This document shows, one piece after another, positions 1 through 8,809 of a stretch of DNA of 64,000 nt (the stretch's first letter is position 1; each line of letters opens with the position of its first letter). The DNA lies in NCBI RefSeq assembly GCF_029960815.1, contig NZ_JASBRE010000001.1, forward strand, positions 372,001 to 436,000. Direction: 5' to 3'. Source of the stretch: Pseudomonas sp. AL03. Lineage in GTDB: Bacteria; Pseudomonadota; Gammaproteobacteria; Pseudomonadales; Pseudomonadaceae. The position numbers and the translations under genes were made by a program. A model generated the notes under the pieces. That model had not been told where the DNA came from and did not search any database. It was given only the letters and a program-made list of their open reading frames with translations.

Positions 1-135
1 TTGGGAGTTAGTGATCAACTGGGCAAAATGTTCAGCGGAACCTGTGCGGTGAGCCCATCCGTTCTGCCCCAGAAAAAGCCGTACGGACTCTACTTCCGAG
101 GGCAGTACATCGCGGACATGCAAGACATTGTTCAT
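1..135 (-). CDS. GNAT-family N-acetyltransferase, N-terminal 45 residues (cut by window edge)
   Basis: The reading frame runs from ATG at 135 to the window edge without a stop. It begins MNNVLHVRDVLPSEVESVRL and continues with FLGQNGWAHR and EHFAQLI. This is the usual alpha1-alpha2 start of GNAT acetyltransferases, which move acetyl from acetyl-CoA to an amine. The acetyl-CoA-binding motif lies beyond the window, so family membership rests on the N-terminus only and the substrate is unknown. The ATG overlaps the TGA of the preceding small ORF (ATGA), suggesting translational coupling if that ORF is real. Confidence 0.6.
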   Translation of the reverse strand, partial: MNNVLHVRDVLPSEVESVRLFLGQNGWAHRTGSAEHFAQLITNSQ

Positions 136-329
136 CCGGAAATCACATTCTTGCCCGCGATCTTCGGGTACAGCGCTTGATCGGCCCTGGCCAGTACAGC
201 GTGTTCGCGACAATGTGAGTGTTTGACTGTATGCATCGTGTTCTCCGCATTTGACAGACGCTCAGTATCCATCGACTTACCAAAGACGTTTCCGTGATCG
301 ATGTAATCCCGATCCGAATAACAAGCCAT
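132..329 (-). CDS. Small hypothetical protein (65 aa)
   Basis: This short ORF begins MACYSDRDYIDHGNVF eight bases after the stop of the VOC gene and ends in an ATGA overlap with the acetyltransferase gene. That tight packing is what a real operon gene would show. The ribosome binding site is weak (AAGAG very close to the ATG). The protein is polar and rich in His and Arg, has no membrane segment, and matches no family I recognise. It could also be an untranslated spacer. Confidence 0.35.
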   Translation of the reverse strand: MACYSDRDYIDHGNVFGKSMDTERLSNAENTMHTVKHSHCREHAVLARADQALYPKIAGKNVISG

Positions 330-337
330 CTCTTGGC

Positions 338-775
338 TCAGTGGCTGACGGGCGAATACGGCCGCTCGCCCAAACTTTCCACCAATCGAACCAGATAACC
401 GTCCGGGTCCTGCACCAGAAATTCGCGTTGGCCGACGTCCACCGCCTCCGCGCGATACCAGGCTTCGGCGCAGGAACGAAACAACGGCCATTCAACGTCG
501 GCCAGGCGCTGGAGTATGGGATCGACGACATCAACCGTGATTTGAAAGTTTATGCCTCGACCAAACGGCGCTTGCAGTGCGCCGGTTACCCACTGGCCTT
601 CGGCCGGGTCGTATTGCTCCAGCATGATTTGAACGCCGTTTTTATCGAGGTAGGCAAAACCGACCTCGGGGCGTTCATAGGCGATTTGAAAACCGATCAG
701 GGATGTCCAGAAATGAAGGCTTTTCTTGATGTCCGTGACCATTAATTCGGGGACTGACTTGCTCCGTGCAAACAT
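338..775 (-). CDS. VOC family protein (glyoxalase/bleomycin-resistance fold)
   Basis: A 145-residue protein with the two beta-alpha-beta-beta-beta halves of the vicinal oxygen chelate fold: PELMVTDIKKSLHFW at the N-terminus, FAYLDKNGVQIML in the middle, and the typical ending FLVQDPDGYLVRLVESLG. VOC proteins include glyoxalases, dioxygenases and bleomycin-type drug-binding proteins. The usual metal ligands are not obvious, so a ligand-binding role is as likely as an enzymatic one. An upstream ATG at 781 gives two more residues, but AAGGA sits at the right distance only for the ATG at 775. It heads a likely operon with the two genes to its left. Confidence 0.8.
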   Translation of the reverse strand: MFARSKSVPELMVTDIKKSLHFWTSLIGFQIAYERPEVGFAYLDKNGVQIMLEQYDPAEGQWVTGALQAPFGRGINFQITVDVVDPILQRLADVEWPLFRSCAEAWYRAEAVDVGQREFLVQDPDGYLVRLVESLGERPYSPVSH

Positions 776-799
776 ATGCATCCTTGGGAAACAGTGTGA

Positions 800-1300
800 T
801 TAGTCGGCGTGTAGCAGGGTGTTCGCAAATGCCGTGATTTCGGTTCGATTCCTGAGTTTGATTTTTGAACCGCTGAACCCTTCGAACAGACGTTGGTGCG
901 CGGAAAATCCACTGGAGTCTTTGCGGGTACGGTAACTGCCGGCCCATTCCAGCAACGCTATCAGCAACGTGTCGTCGTCCTGTTTGTTTTCTCGCTGACG
1001 AACATTGGCCACGCAGCTTTCGTCTTCAACACACAACCAAATCAATGTCGTAGCGCGGTGGATAAGTTCGCTGACGATCCAGCCGTAAACACCCTCGATC
1101 ACCCAGCGCTCTTCACCTGCTGCTACCCGCGCCATTCCCAGTGCCTCGGCACGGGGGCGGGGGATGCTGTGTTCGTCGGACAACCAGTGAATCAGGTCGA
1201 GATCGATCCTCGAAGCCTGAAGTTGTTCTGCCAATCGTTTAGCCAGCCAACTCTTGCCGGAGCCGGAATTGCCGATGATCAGGGTTCGGGTTAGGTTCAT
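800..1300 (-). CDS. P-loop kinase-like protein (adenylate kinase/AAA-type, small)
   Basis: A 166-residue protein with a clear Walker A motif, GNSGSGKS, at residues 10-17, followed by a helix (WLAKRLAEQL). A DLDLIHW segment matches the substrate-side strand of small P-loop kinases often labelled topology modulation or adenylate-kinase-like proteins. WVIEGVYGWIVSELI is the Walker-B-like strand region. The substrate is unknown. No strong SD precedes the ATG. It lies 15 bases downstream of the PhoD-like gene on the same strand, so co-transcription is possible. Confidence 0.75.
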   Translation of the reverse strand: MNLTRTLIIGNSGSGKSWLAKRLAEQLQASRIDLDLIHWLSDEHSIPRPRAEALGMARVAAGEERWVIEGVYGWIVSELIHRATTLIWLCVEDESCVANVRQRENKQDDDTLLIALLEWAGSYRTRKDSSGFSAHQRLFEGFSGSKIKLRNRTEITAFANTLLHAD

Positions 1301-1314
1301 GATGACTCGCCATT

Positions 1315-3237
1315 TCAGTCTTCGTTGTCAGGCGCAACCATCCGCGTCTTCGGCAAACCGTTTGAGTTGTGCTGATAAATTTCCTGCGGCTGTCCTTTTT
1401 CATTAAAGAACACCTGCCCGATCCCCGCCGAATTCCACAGCCGTTCACCCGCTTCAGCATGTTCCGGGACATGCGGAACAATGCGCATGCGTCGACGTTT
1501 AGTCAGCCAGTTGAGTGGCGAGCGCGGCGAGTAGAGCCAGCGATTGAGGCGGTCGAACCATTCGAGCAGGGCCGGCGGGAATTCGTTTTTGATGCCGCTG
1601 CTGGTGATCTGCCAGATTCGCGGGCCGGCCTTGCGGTGTCGGATCAATACTTCGTAGACGAAGGAATAATGCACATCGCCCGACAGCACCACGTAGTTAC
1701 CGGGGGTGCGCGAGTGTCGGAAAATGTTCAGGATGACCTGCGCCGCGCCGCGATGGGCCATCCAGTTTTCGGCGTCCACCAGCAGGGGATAACCACACCA
1801 GCTGAAGACCCGCTGTATCGTTTCGATCAGTTTGACGCCGAAGATCGGTGCCGGTGAAACGATGATCGCCGAGGGGTGATCGAGCAGTTCCTGTTGCAGT
1901 TCGCTGAGCGCTTCCCAATCCAGCAAACCCGAAGGTTGCTTGAGGGTCATCTCACTGCGCCAGCGCCGGGTGCGGGTGTCGAGCACGACAATGGCCGGGC
2001 TAGTGGGCAGCACGTAATGCCAGTTCTGAAACCTCAGCAGCTCATCGATCAAACCGTCCTGAACGTCGCTGTCGAGATAATGGTCTTGCCCTGTGGCACT
2101 CAATAAACGGGTTTTTTCCAGCACGTCGTCGAATGCATCCGGATTGTTGCCCCAGCCCTGACACACCATATATGCAATCAGTGCGTTGCCGATGATGCGC
2201 TTGGAGAACGGATGACCGTAGGCCGTTTCCTCCCATTGCGCGGAAAGATTCCAGTCATCGGTAATATCGTGATCGTCGAAAATCATCAGGCACGGCAGAT
2301 GGGCGAACACTCGGGCGACACCCCCCAGGCCCGCTTTGAAATCATCGATGCACGTTTGCTCCAGCGCATAACGCTCGCGTCTTTCGGGAATCAATTTTGG
2401 CGGTTTTGGAGCGATCAACGTCCAGGGCGTCGGTGACCACACCAGCAGGTACATGGCCATGACCTCGGCGAACGTCACCAGATGATTGTCAGCACTGCTG
2501 CTGGTGAAAATCGGCTTACGCACCCCGCCGAAGAATCGCTCGCGCAGGGTTTCGTTGCTCTTCAGCGCCGGTAACAAATCCGCACGATGGTAGTAGCTGG
2601 CGGGATCCTCGTAGAGCTTGGCGCTGTCGCTGACCACCGCACCTTCGAGGTATTCGCCGAACAATCCCAGCCGCGCGATCAAGGCATGGATGGCTCGCAA
2701 CATGGGGCCTGCGACATCGTCGGCGTACACCTGATCGCCGCTCATCATCAACAGCGCCGGACGTTTGTGTGCATCCGGCTCGGCCTCCAGCAAACGATCG
2801 ACACACAGCAAACCGTCCGGGGCCGGATGGTGAGGTTTGCGGCAAGAACCATGCAGCAGCTGATCGACCCGTTTACGCAGGACGAAGTTCGGACAACGGG
2901 CGTCGCCGTACAGCAGGTGCGGGGCCCAATCGGCGATGCCTGTGCCAGCGTCGTCAATCAGCAGGTCGTATTCGATTAACGTGTCGCAGGGCAGGGTGGC
3001 GTCCAGCGATACATCGATCAAATGAACAAAGGCCTGGGTGCCCACCGCAATGATCGTGCACTGACTCGCGTCGAGGTGGATATCGTCGCGATCTTGCAGA
3101 CGCAACGTCAGCGACAGCGCCCGCGACCCCACCAGCCACATCACCAGACGCGTAGGCTCCAGCCGCCGCAACAACGGCCCGACCAGGACAGGGGGAAGGG
3201 ATTGATGATCGTCTGGCAGTGGCAAAGACATGGACAT
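1315..3237 (-). CDS. PhoD-like metallophosphatase (alkaline phosphatase D family)
   Basis: A protein of about 640 residues. Metal-binding motifs of the PhoD metallophosphatase fold are visible: SGDQVYADD near residue 166, MIFDDHDITDDWNL in the middle, and LSGDVHYSF in the last third, plus a DTRTRRW motif. PhoD-like enzymes hydrolyse phosphodi- and monoesters using a metal centre. No Tat or Sec signal is visible at the N-terminus, so this member is probably cytoplasmic. The frame opens at 3297, but the first 20 residues look non-coding. ATGs at 3237 and 3231 are equally plausible starts and neither has a strong SD. Confidence 0.8.
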   Translation of the reverse strand: MSMSLPLPDDHQSLPPVLVGPLLRRLEPTRLVMWLVGSRALSLTLRLQDRDDIHLDASQCTIIAVGTQAFVHLIDVSLDATLPCDTLIEYDLLIDDAGTGIADWAPHLLYGDARCPNFVLRKRVDQLLHGSCRKPHHPAPDGLLCVDRLLEAEPDAHKRPALLMMSGDQVYADDVAGPMLRAIHALIARLGLFGEYLEGAVVSDSAKLYEDPASYYHRADLLPALKSNETLRERFFGGVRKPIFTSSSADNHLVTFAEVMAMYLLVWSPTPWTLIAPKPPKLIPERRERYALEQTCIDDFKAGLGGVARVFAHLPCLMIFDDHDITDDWNLSAQWEETAYGHPFSKRIIGNALIAYMVCQGWGNNPDAFDDVLEKTRLLSATGQDHYLDSDVQDGLIDELLRFQNWHYVLPTSPAIVVLDTRTRRWRSEMTLKQPSGLLDWEALSELQQELLDHPSAIIVSPAPIFGVKLIETIQRVFSWCGYPLLVDAENWMAHRGAAQVILNIFRHSRTPGNYVVLSGDVHYSFVYEVLIRHRKAGPRIWQITSSGIKNEFPPALLEWFDRLNRWLYSPRSPLNWLTKRRRMRIVPHVPEHAEAGERLWNSAGIGQVFFNEKGQPQEIYQHNSNGLPKTRMVAPDNED

Positions 3238-3354
3238 CCGGGTGCTTGTAACAGAGAAGCGCAGGATGATAACGCAGCTGATGTCAATGAACTGCAACTG
3301 GCTTGAATCCGACAGTCAAACAACAACAGGCTGCCCACCCGCCAAGCATTGCAC

Positions 3355-3382
3355 AAGTGAAAGCCCCGAAAAGCTCGGGGCT
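3355..3382 (-). terminator. Rho-independent terminator of the fds operon
   Basis: Perfect 8-bp stem AGCCCCGA / TCGGGGCT (3362-3382) with a 5-base loop. On the minus strand it is followed by TTTCACTT. It lies 26 bases beyond the fdsD stop codon. The T-run is short, so termination may be partial. Confidence 0.6.
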
Positions 3383-3407
3383 AATCCCAAAGGGATCGCG
3401 TGTGAAC

Positions 3408-3629
3408 CTAAGCCTCCCAGCCCGCCCCACTGACCGCCGCCTGCGCCAAAGGGTGCAACTCTGCCCCCTGATGCTCTGTCTGCCAGGCCAGTAACTCCTT
3501 GCGCATGCCGGGCGTCCAGTACATCTGCAGATGATTACGCACGCCGAGCACGGCCAGTTGCTGGTCCGGTTCACTGGCGAAGTACTGGGCGATCTGGTTG
3601 ACCATTTTGATCAGGTTGGCAGTGCTCAT
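3408..3629 (-). CDS. fdsD: NAD-dependent formate dehydrogenase, delta subunit
   Basis: A 73-residue protein beginning MSTANLIKMVNQIAQYFAS and continuing with VRNHLQMYWTPGMRKELLAW. That matches the small FdsD subunit of soluble NAD+-dependent molybdenum formate dehydrogenases, which is needed for assembly or stability of the complex. The start overlaps the end of fdsA by four bases (ATGA). It is the last gene of the operon. Here fdsD directly follows fdsA, with no fdsC (FdhD homologue) between them. Confidence 0.85.
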   Translation of the reverse strand: MSTANLIKMVNQIAQYFASEPDQQLAVLGVRNHLQMYWTPGMRKELLAWQTEHQGAELHPLAQAAVSGAGWEA

Positions 3630-6508
3630 CGGCGTACCTCCGCTTTAGCGCCACGCGCCTGACGGCGTTCGTCGAGCAGGCGTTGTTGGTTGTCGCTGAA
3701 TTCCTGGTAGCGTTTTTGCCACTCGGAAGGGTGGTAGACGCGGCTGACTTCCACGGCGGTGACTTTGTACTCCGGACAGTTGGTGGCCCAGTCGGAGTTG
3801 TCGGTGGTGATGACGTTGGCCCCCGACTCAGGGAAGTGGAAGGTGGTGTACACCACACCTGGGGCGACCCGTTCGGTGACCCGCGCACGCAGTACGGTCT
3901 GTCCGGCGCGGCTGCCGATGCCAACCCAGTCACCTTCGTTGATGCCACGGCTCTCGGCGTCGGTCGGGTGGATTTCCAGGCGGTCTTCGTCGTGCCAGGC
4001 GACGTTGTCGGTACGCCGGGTCTGGGCGCCGACGTTGTACTGGCTGAGGATGCGCCCGGTGGTCAGCAGAAGAGGGTAGCGATTGTTGACCTTTTCCTCG
4101 GTGGGCACGTAGCCGGTGAGCATGAAGCGCCCCTTGCCGCGCACGAACTCCTCGATGTGCATGGTCGGCGTGCCGTCCGGGGCCGCGGCGTTGCACGGCC
4201 ATTGCAGGCTGCCGTGGCGCTCCAGTTCGGCGTAGCTGACGTTGGTAAAGGTTGGCGTCAGGCTGGCGATTTCATCCATGATTTCCGACGGGTGCTTGTA
4301 GTCCATCGGGTAGCCCAGGGCGTTGGCCAGGGCCACGGTGCCTTCCCAGTCGGCCTTGCCGCCCAGCGGCTCCATGACCTTGCGCACCCGGGAGATGCGC
4401 CGCTCGGCGTTGGTGAAGGTGCCGTCTTTTTCCAGGAATGAGCAGCCCGGCAGGAACACGTGGGCGAACTTGGCGGTTTCGTTGAGGAAAATATCCTGCA
4501 CCACCACGCATTCCATGGCCGACAGCGCCGCGGTGACGTGTTGGGTATTGGGGTCGCTTTGGGCGATGTCTTCGCCCTGGCAATACAAGCCCTTGAAGCT
4601 GCCGCCCAGGGCGGCCTCGAACATGTTGGGGATGCGCAGGCCCGGGTCGGGTTGCAGGGTGACGTTCCAGGCTTGTTCGAACTGTGCTCGTACCACCTCG
4701 TTGGAGATGTGCCGGTAACCGGGCAGCTCGTGGGGGAAGGAACCCATGTCGCAGGAACCCTGAACGTTGTTCTGTCCCCGCAGCGGGTTCACGCCCACGC
4801 CTTCGCGGCCGATGTTGCCAGTGGCCATGGCCAGGTTGGCGATGCCCATGACCGCGGTGCTGCCCTGGCTGTGCTCGGTGACGCCCAGGCCGTAATAAAT
4901 CGCCGCGTTGCCGCCGGTGGCATACAAACGGGCGGCGGCACGGATGTCGGCAGGTTCTACGCCGCAGATCGGGCCAAGGACTTCCGGCGAGTTTTCCGCG
5001 CGGCTGACGAGTTCGCTCCAGCGGGCGAAATCGCTGCCCTCGCAACGGGCGTCGATAAAGGGCTGGTCGAGCAGGCCTTCAGTAACGATGACGTGGGCCA
5101 GGGCATTGAGCATGGCGACGTTGGTGCCCGGGCGCAGGGCCAGGTGCAGTTCGGCGCGGGCATGCACCGAGTCCACCAGATCAATGCGTCGTGGGTCGAT
5201 GACGATCAGCCGCGCGCCTTCACGCAGGCGGCGCTTGAGCTGGGAGGCGAACACCGGGTGGGCGTCGCTGGGGTTGGCGCCCATCACCAGGATCACGTCG
5301 GCCTGCATCACCGAGTCGAAACTCTGGGTGCCAGCGGACTCGCCAAGGGTTTGTTTCAGGCCATAGCCGGTCGGCGAGTGACAGACCCGCGCACAGGTGT
5401 CGACGTTGTTGTTGCCGAACGCGGCGCGCACCAGTTTTTGCACCAGGTAAGTTTCTTCGTTGGTGCAGCGGCTGGAGGTGATGCCACCAATGGAGTCGCG
5501 ACCGTATGTTTGCTGTAGCCGGCGGAATTCGCTGGCGGCGTAGGTCACCGCTTCATCCCAGCTGACTTCCTGCCAAGGGTCGTTGATGTGCTGGCGGATC
5601 ATCGGCTTGGTGATGCGATCCGGGTGAGTCGCGTAACCCCAGGCAAAGCGGCCCTTGACGCAGGAGTGGCCGTGGTTGGCGTGACCGTTTTTGTCGGGAA
5701 CCATGCGCACCAGCTTGTCGCCTTTCATCTCGGCGCGGAACGAGCAGCCCACGCCGCAATAGGCGCAGGTGGTGATCACGCTACGTTCGGGCTGACCCAG
5801 TTCGACCACGCTTTTTTCCATCAAGGTCGCGGTGGGGCAGGCTTGCACACAGGCGCCGCAGGACACGCATTCCGAGTCGAGGAAGTTCTCGCCACCGGCG
5901 GCCGCCACCCGGGATTCGAAACCGCGCCCGGTAATGGTCAGGGCAAAGGTGCCCTGGGTTTCTTCGCAGGCGCGCACGCAGCGGTTGCAGACGATGCACT
6001 TGCTCGGGTCAAAGTCGAAGTAGGGGTTGGACGTGTCCTTCACGTCGGCCAGATGGTTGTCGCCTTCATAACCGTAACGCACCTCCCGCAGGCCGACCTG
6101 GCCGGCGACGGTTTGCAGCTCGCAGTTGCCGTTGGCCGAGCAGGTCAGGCAGTCCAGCGGGTGATCGGAAATGTACAGCTCCATGACATTGCGGCGCAGG
6201 GTCGCGAGCTTCGGCGTCTGGGTGTGCACGCTCATGCCTTCGCTGACCGGCGTGGTGCAGGACGCCGGGTAGCCGCGCATGCCGTCGATCTCCACCAGGC
6301 ACATGCGGCAGGAACCGAAGGCTTCCAGGCTGTCGGTGGCACAGAGTTTGGGAATGGTGGTGCCCAGCAGCGCGGCGGCGCGCATCACTGAGGTCCCTTC
6401 GGGCACGCTGATGCTGCGGCCGTCGACGTTCAGGGTGACTTGCACCTGGCTGTCGCGGGCCGGGGTGCCGAGATCGATGTCGGTTTTCGGGTCGAAGAGA
6501 GTGATCAT
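3626..6508 (-). CDS. fdsA: NAD-dependent formate dehydrogenase, alpha (molybdenum) subunit
   Basis: The catalytic subunit (960 aa) oxidises formate to CO2 at a molybdenum bis-MGD centre in the cytoplasm. The order is an N-terminal 2Fe-2S domain (C56, C67, C70, C84), a His-Cys3 cluster (H116, C120, C123, C129), two ferredoxin 4Fe-4S motifs (C171-C181, C214-C224), a further 4Fe-4S cluster (C248, C251, C255, C283), then the molybdopterin domain. C376-H377 in CARVCHSP match the Mo-ligand Cys and neighbouring His of Rhodobacter FdsA, so this is a cysteine, not selenocysteine, enzyme. The ATG at 6508 overlaps the fdsB stop (ATGA); longer starts lie inside fdsB. Confidence 0.95.
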   Translation of the reverse strand: MITLFDPKTDIDLGTPARDSQVQVTLNVDGRSISVPEGTSVMRAAALLGTTIPKLCATDSLEAFGSCRMCLVEIDGMRGYPASCTTPVSEGMSVHTQTPKLATLRRNVMELYISDHPLDCLTCSANGNCELQTVAGQVGLREVRYGYEGDNHLADVKDTSNPYFDFDPSKCIVCNRCVRACEETQGTFALTITGRGFESRVAAAGGENFLDSECVSCGACVQACPTATLMEKSVVELGQPERSVITTCAYCGVGCSFRAEMKGDKLVRMVPDKNGHANHGHSCVKGRFAWGYATHPDRITKPMIRQHINDPWQEVSWDEAVTYAASEFRRLQQTYGRDSIGGITSSRCTNEETYLVQKLVRAAFGNNNVDTCARVCHSPTGYGLKQTLGESAGTQSFDSVMQADVILVMGANPSDAHPVFASQLKRRLREGARLIVIDPRRIDLVDSVHARAELHLALRPGTNVAMLNALAHVIVTEGLLDQPFIDARCEGSDFARWSELVSRAENSPEVLGPICGVEPADIRAAARLYATGGNAAIYYGLGVTEHSQGSTAVMGIANLAMATGNIGREGVGVNPLRGQNNVQGSCDMGSFPHELPGYRHISNEVVRAQFEQAWNVTLQPDPGLRIPNMFEAALGGSFKGLYCQGEDIAQSDPNTQHVTAALSAMECVVVQDIFLNETAKFAHVFLPGCSFLEKDGTFTNAERRISRVRKVMEPLGGKADWEGTVALANALGYPMDYKHPSEIMDEIASLTPTFTNVSYAELERHGSLQWPCNAAAPDGTPTMHIEEFVRGKGRFMLTGYVPTEEKVNNRYPLLLTTGRILSQYNVGAQTRRTDNVAWHDEDRLEIHPTDAESRGINEGDWVGIGSRAGQTVLRARVTERVAPGVVYTTFHFPESGANVITTDNSDWATNCPEYKVTAVEVSRVYHPSEWQKRYQEFSDNQQRLLDERRQARGAKAEVRR

Positions 6509-8043
6509 TGGTCGGCCTCCGAGGCTTGCAGGCCGAAGTCGGCGGGGAAGTACTTGAGGGCGCTGGCGACCGGAAAGGAGACCATGCCGCCCAATGCGCA
6601 GAGCGAACCGTATTGCAGGGTGTCGCACAGGTCCTTAAGGATGATCACCTGCTCATCACGGCCGCTCTGGTCCGGCGCGGCCAGCAGACGGTCGATCACC
6701 TCCACGCCCCGGGTCGAGCCGATGCGGCAGGGGGTGCATTTGCCACAGGATTCCTCGGCGCAGAACTGCATGGCGAAGCGCGCCATGCGGGCCATGTCCA
6801 GGCTGTCGTCAGCCACCACCACACCACCGTGACCGAGCATGGCGCCGATGGCGGCGAACGCCTCGTAATCCAGCGGCGTGTCGAACTGCGACGGTGGCAC
6901 CCAGGCGCCGAGCGGACCGCCAACCTGAGCGGCCTTCAGTGGCCGGCCACTGGCGGTACCGCCGCCGTAGTCTTCCACCAGCTCCCGCAGGGTCAGGCCA
7001 AAGGCCCGTTCCACCAGACCGCCGTGACGAATATTGCCCGCCAGTTGGAAGGGCATGGTGCCCAGGGAGCGGCCCATGCCGTAATCGCGATAAAACTGCG
7101 CGCCCTTGGCCAGAATCAGCGGCACCGAGGCCAGCGTCAGCACGTTGTGCACCAGCGTCGGCAGACCGAACAGCCCTTGCAGCGCGGGGATCGGCGGCTT
7201 GGCGCGGACGATCCCGCGCTTGCCTTCGAGAGAGTCCAGCAGCGCGGTTTCCTCACCGCAGATGTAAGCGCCGGCACCGACGCGCACTTCCATATCGAAG
7301 GCCTGGCCGCTGCCGCCGACATTGGCGCCGAGGTAACCGTTGGACCGGGCGACGTCCAGCGCCTCGCGCAAGGTGGCCACGGCTTGTGGATATTCCGAGC
7401 GCACATAGATGTAGCCGTAGTTGGCGCCGACGGTGATGCCGGCAATCGCCATGCCTTCGATCAACAGGAACGGGTCGCCTTCCATCAACATGCGGTCGGC
7501 GAAGGTGCCGGAATCGCCTTCGTCGGCGTTGCACACAATGTATTTCTGCGCCGCCTGGGTGGCGCGCACCGTGCGCCATTTGATTCCGGCCGGGAAAGCC
7601 GCGCCGCCACGGCCACGCAGGCCGGAATCGAACACCGTTGTAGCAGTCTGCTCGCCGCCCAGTGCGACGGCCCGGTTCAAGCCCTCGAAACCGCCGTGGG
7701 CTCGGTAATCGTCCAGGGACAGCGGCCGGGTAATACCGGCGCGGGCGAACAGCAGGCGTTGTTGAGTCTTCAGATAAGGCAACTCTTCCACCAGACCCAA
7801 GGCCAGTGGATGAGCGGACGGATCGCCTTGCAGCGCTTCCAGCAACGACGGCACATCGGCAGCGGTCAGCGGGCCGAAGCCGATCCGGCCTTGCGGGGTG
7901 TCCACTTCCAGCAGAGGTTCCAGCCAGTACAGGCCGCGGGAGCTGGTGCGTTGCAGATCCACATTTTGGAGGGCCAAGGCCACTTCATCAGCGCCCACGG
8001 CACGGGCCAGCGAATCAGCGGGCAGATAGAAGCGCGGCATCAT
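6505..8043 (-). CDS. fdsB: NAD-dependent formate dehydrogenase, beta subunit (FMN, NADH site)
   Basis: A 512-residue NuoF-like subunit that passes electrons from the alpha subunit to NAD+. Visible motifs are the FMN/NADH-binding GLRGRGGAAFPAGIKW, CGEETALLDSLEGKRG, and the 4Fe-4S ligands in ESCGKCTPCRIGSTRG near the C-terminus. The first ~100 residues are an extra N-terminal domain, as usual for FdsB. The start at 8043 (ATG ATG) forms an ATGA overlap with fdsG. Both junctions in fdsG-fdsB-fdsA are four-base overlaps, pointing to coupled translation of a stoichiometric complex. Confidence 0.95.
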   Translation of the reverse strand: MMPRFYLPADSLARAVGADEVALALQNVDLQRTSSRGLYWLEPLLEVDTPQGRIGFGPLTAADVPSLLEALQGDPSAHPLALGLVEELPYLKTQQRLLFARAGITRPLSLDDYRAHGGFEGLNRAVALGGEQTATTVFDSGLRGRGGAAFPAGIKWRTVRATQAAQKYIVCNADEGDSGTFADRMLMEGDPFLLIEGMAIAGITVGANYGYIYVRSEYPQAVATLREALDVARSNGYLGANVGGSGQAFDMEVRVGAGAYICGEETALLDSLEGKRGIVRAKPPIPALQGLFGLPTLVHNVLTLASVPLILAKGAQFYRDYGMGRSLGTMPFQLAGNIRHGGLVERAFGLTLRELVEDYGGGTASGRPLKAAQVGGPLGAWVPPSQFDTPLDYEAFAAIGAMLGHGGVVVADDSLDMARMARFAMQFCAEESCGKCTPCRIGSTRGVEVIDRLLAAPDQSGRDEQVIILKDLCDTLQYGSLCALGGMVSFPVASALKYFPADFGLQASEADQ

Positions 8044-8516
8044 GCGTCCTCCCGACAAGCATCGAGCAGCGCATCCAGACGCTCGGCACTAAGCCGCGCA
8101 TGCACCTGGCCATCTAATTCCAGAGCGGGGGAACAGGCACAAGCGCCGAGGCAATACACCGGACGCAAACTGATGCTGCCATCGGCGCTGCTGCCGTGAT
8201 CGTCCAGTTGCAGACGTTCGCGCAACTGCGCGGCAAGCTGCTCGGCGCCACGGCTCTTGCAGGACTCAGCCCGGCACAGACGCAGGATATGCCGGGCCGG
8301 AGGCGCGGTGCGGAAGTCATGGTAAAAACTGATCACCCCGCGAATCTCCGCCTGACTCTGGTTGAGGGCGTGGGCAATCTCGGGGACGGCAGCATCGGGG
8401 ATATAACCGATGCCCGCCTGAATCTCATGAAGGATGAGCAACAGTGCGCCGGGGGAGCCTTTGTGGCGCTCCAGCAGGCTGTTGACCATCGGCAGGTGCA
8501 ACATCTCATCAGGCAT
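8040..8516 (-). CDS. fdsG: NAD-dependent formate dehydrogenase, gamma subunit (NuoE-like)
   Basis: A 158-residue thioredoxin-fold 2Fe-2S subunit homologous to NuoE. Cluster ligands are in LCRAESCKSRG and CLGACACSP. The ATG at 8516 (MPDEMLHLP) is preceded by GAGGA at good spacing and gives the family's usual length of about 160. The open frame extends to 8588 but the extra residues look unrelated. It is the first gene of the fds operon. Confidence 0.9.
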   Translation of the reverse strand: MPDEMLHLPMVNSLLERHKGSPGALLLILHEIQAGIGYIPDAAVPEIAHALNQSQAEIRGVISFYHDFRTAPPARHILRLCRAESCKSRGAEQLAAQLRERLQLDDHGSSADGSISLRPVYCLGACACSPALELDGQVHARLSAERLDALLDACREDA

Positions 8517-8809
8517 ACAGCAATCCTCACGGTCACGGACAAACCAGAAGGTTGTCGGTCGTCCGAAAGTGTCGGCTGCGGCACTCACACCACGTCACGG
8601 TATCGTGGCATTTTCAGGCCGGTGGCCAGGGCACCCTGAGCGGGCATCTTGTTGTGCCCGGTGCGGTCTTCGCCGCACCTCTTAAAGGGCATAAAAGGCA
8701 GATTGCCACGCCGCCTTTGATTTAACTGCACCAAAGCGACGTGTTCGGTTCTGCCTACGACTATCCATTAAGTCTAGATGAGTGGGGCGCGAGGCGTTCA
8801 CTCACTGGC
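8517..8809 (-). promoter_or_regulatory. fds upstream region with two back-to-back hairpins
   Basis: This 293-base gap holds no gene. Two perfect hairpins abut each other: CGGGCA/TGCCCG (8641-8660) and GGTGCGG/CCGCACC (8660-8679). A further GTGACG/CGTGAT-rich stretch follows toward fdsG. The region should contain the fds promoter, but I could not identify convincing sigma70 or sigma54 boxes. The paired stems could be part of a structured 5-prime leader or a binding region for a regulator. Confidence 0.35.

Noticed and set aside
3237..3297. Extended N-terminus of the PhoD-like protein from the ATG at 3297
   Set aside because: The added residues show no family similarity and no SD precedes that ATG.
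8680..8740. Sigma54 promoter for the fds operon (TGGCA...GC-like string)
   Set aside because: The spacing and second half do not fit GG-N10-GC with the surrounding consensus.
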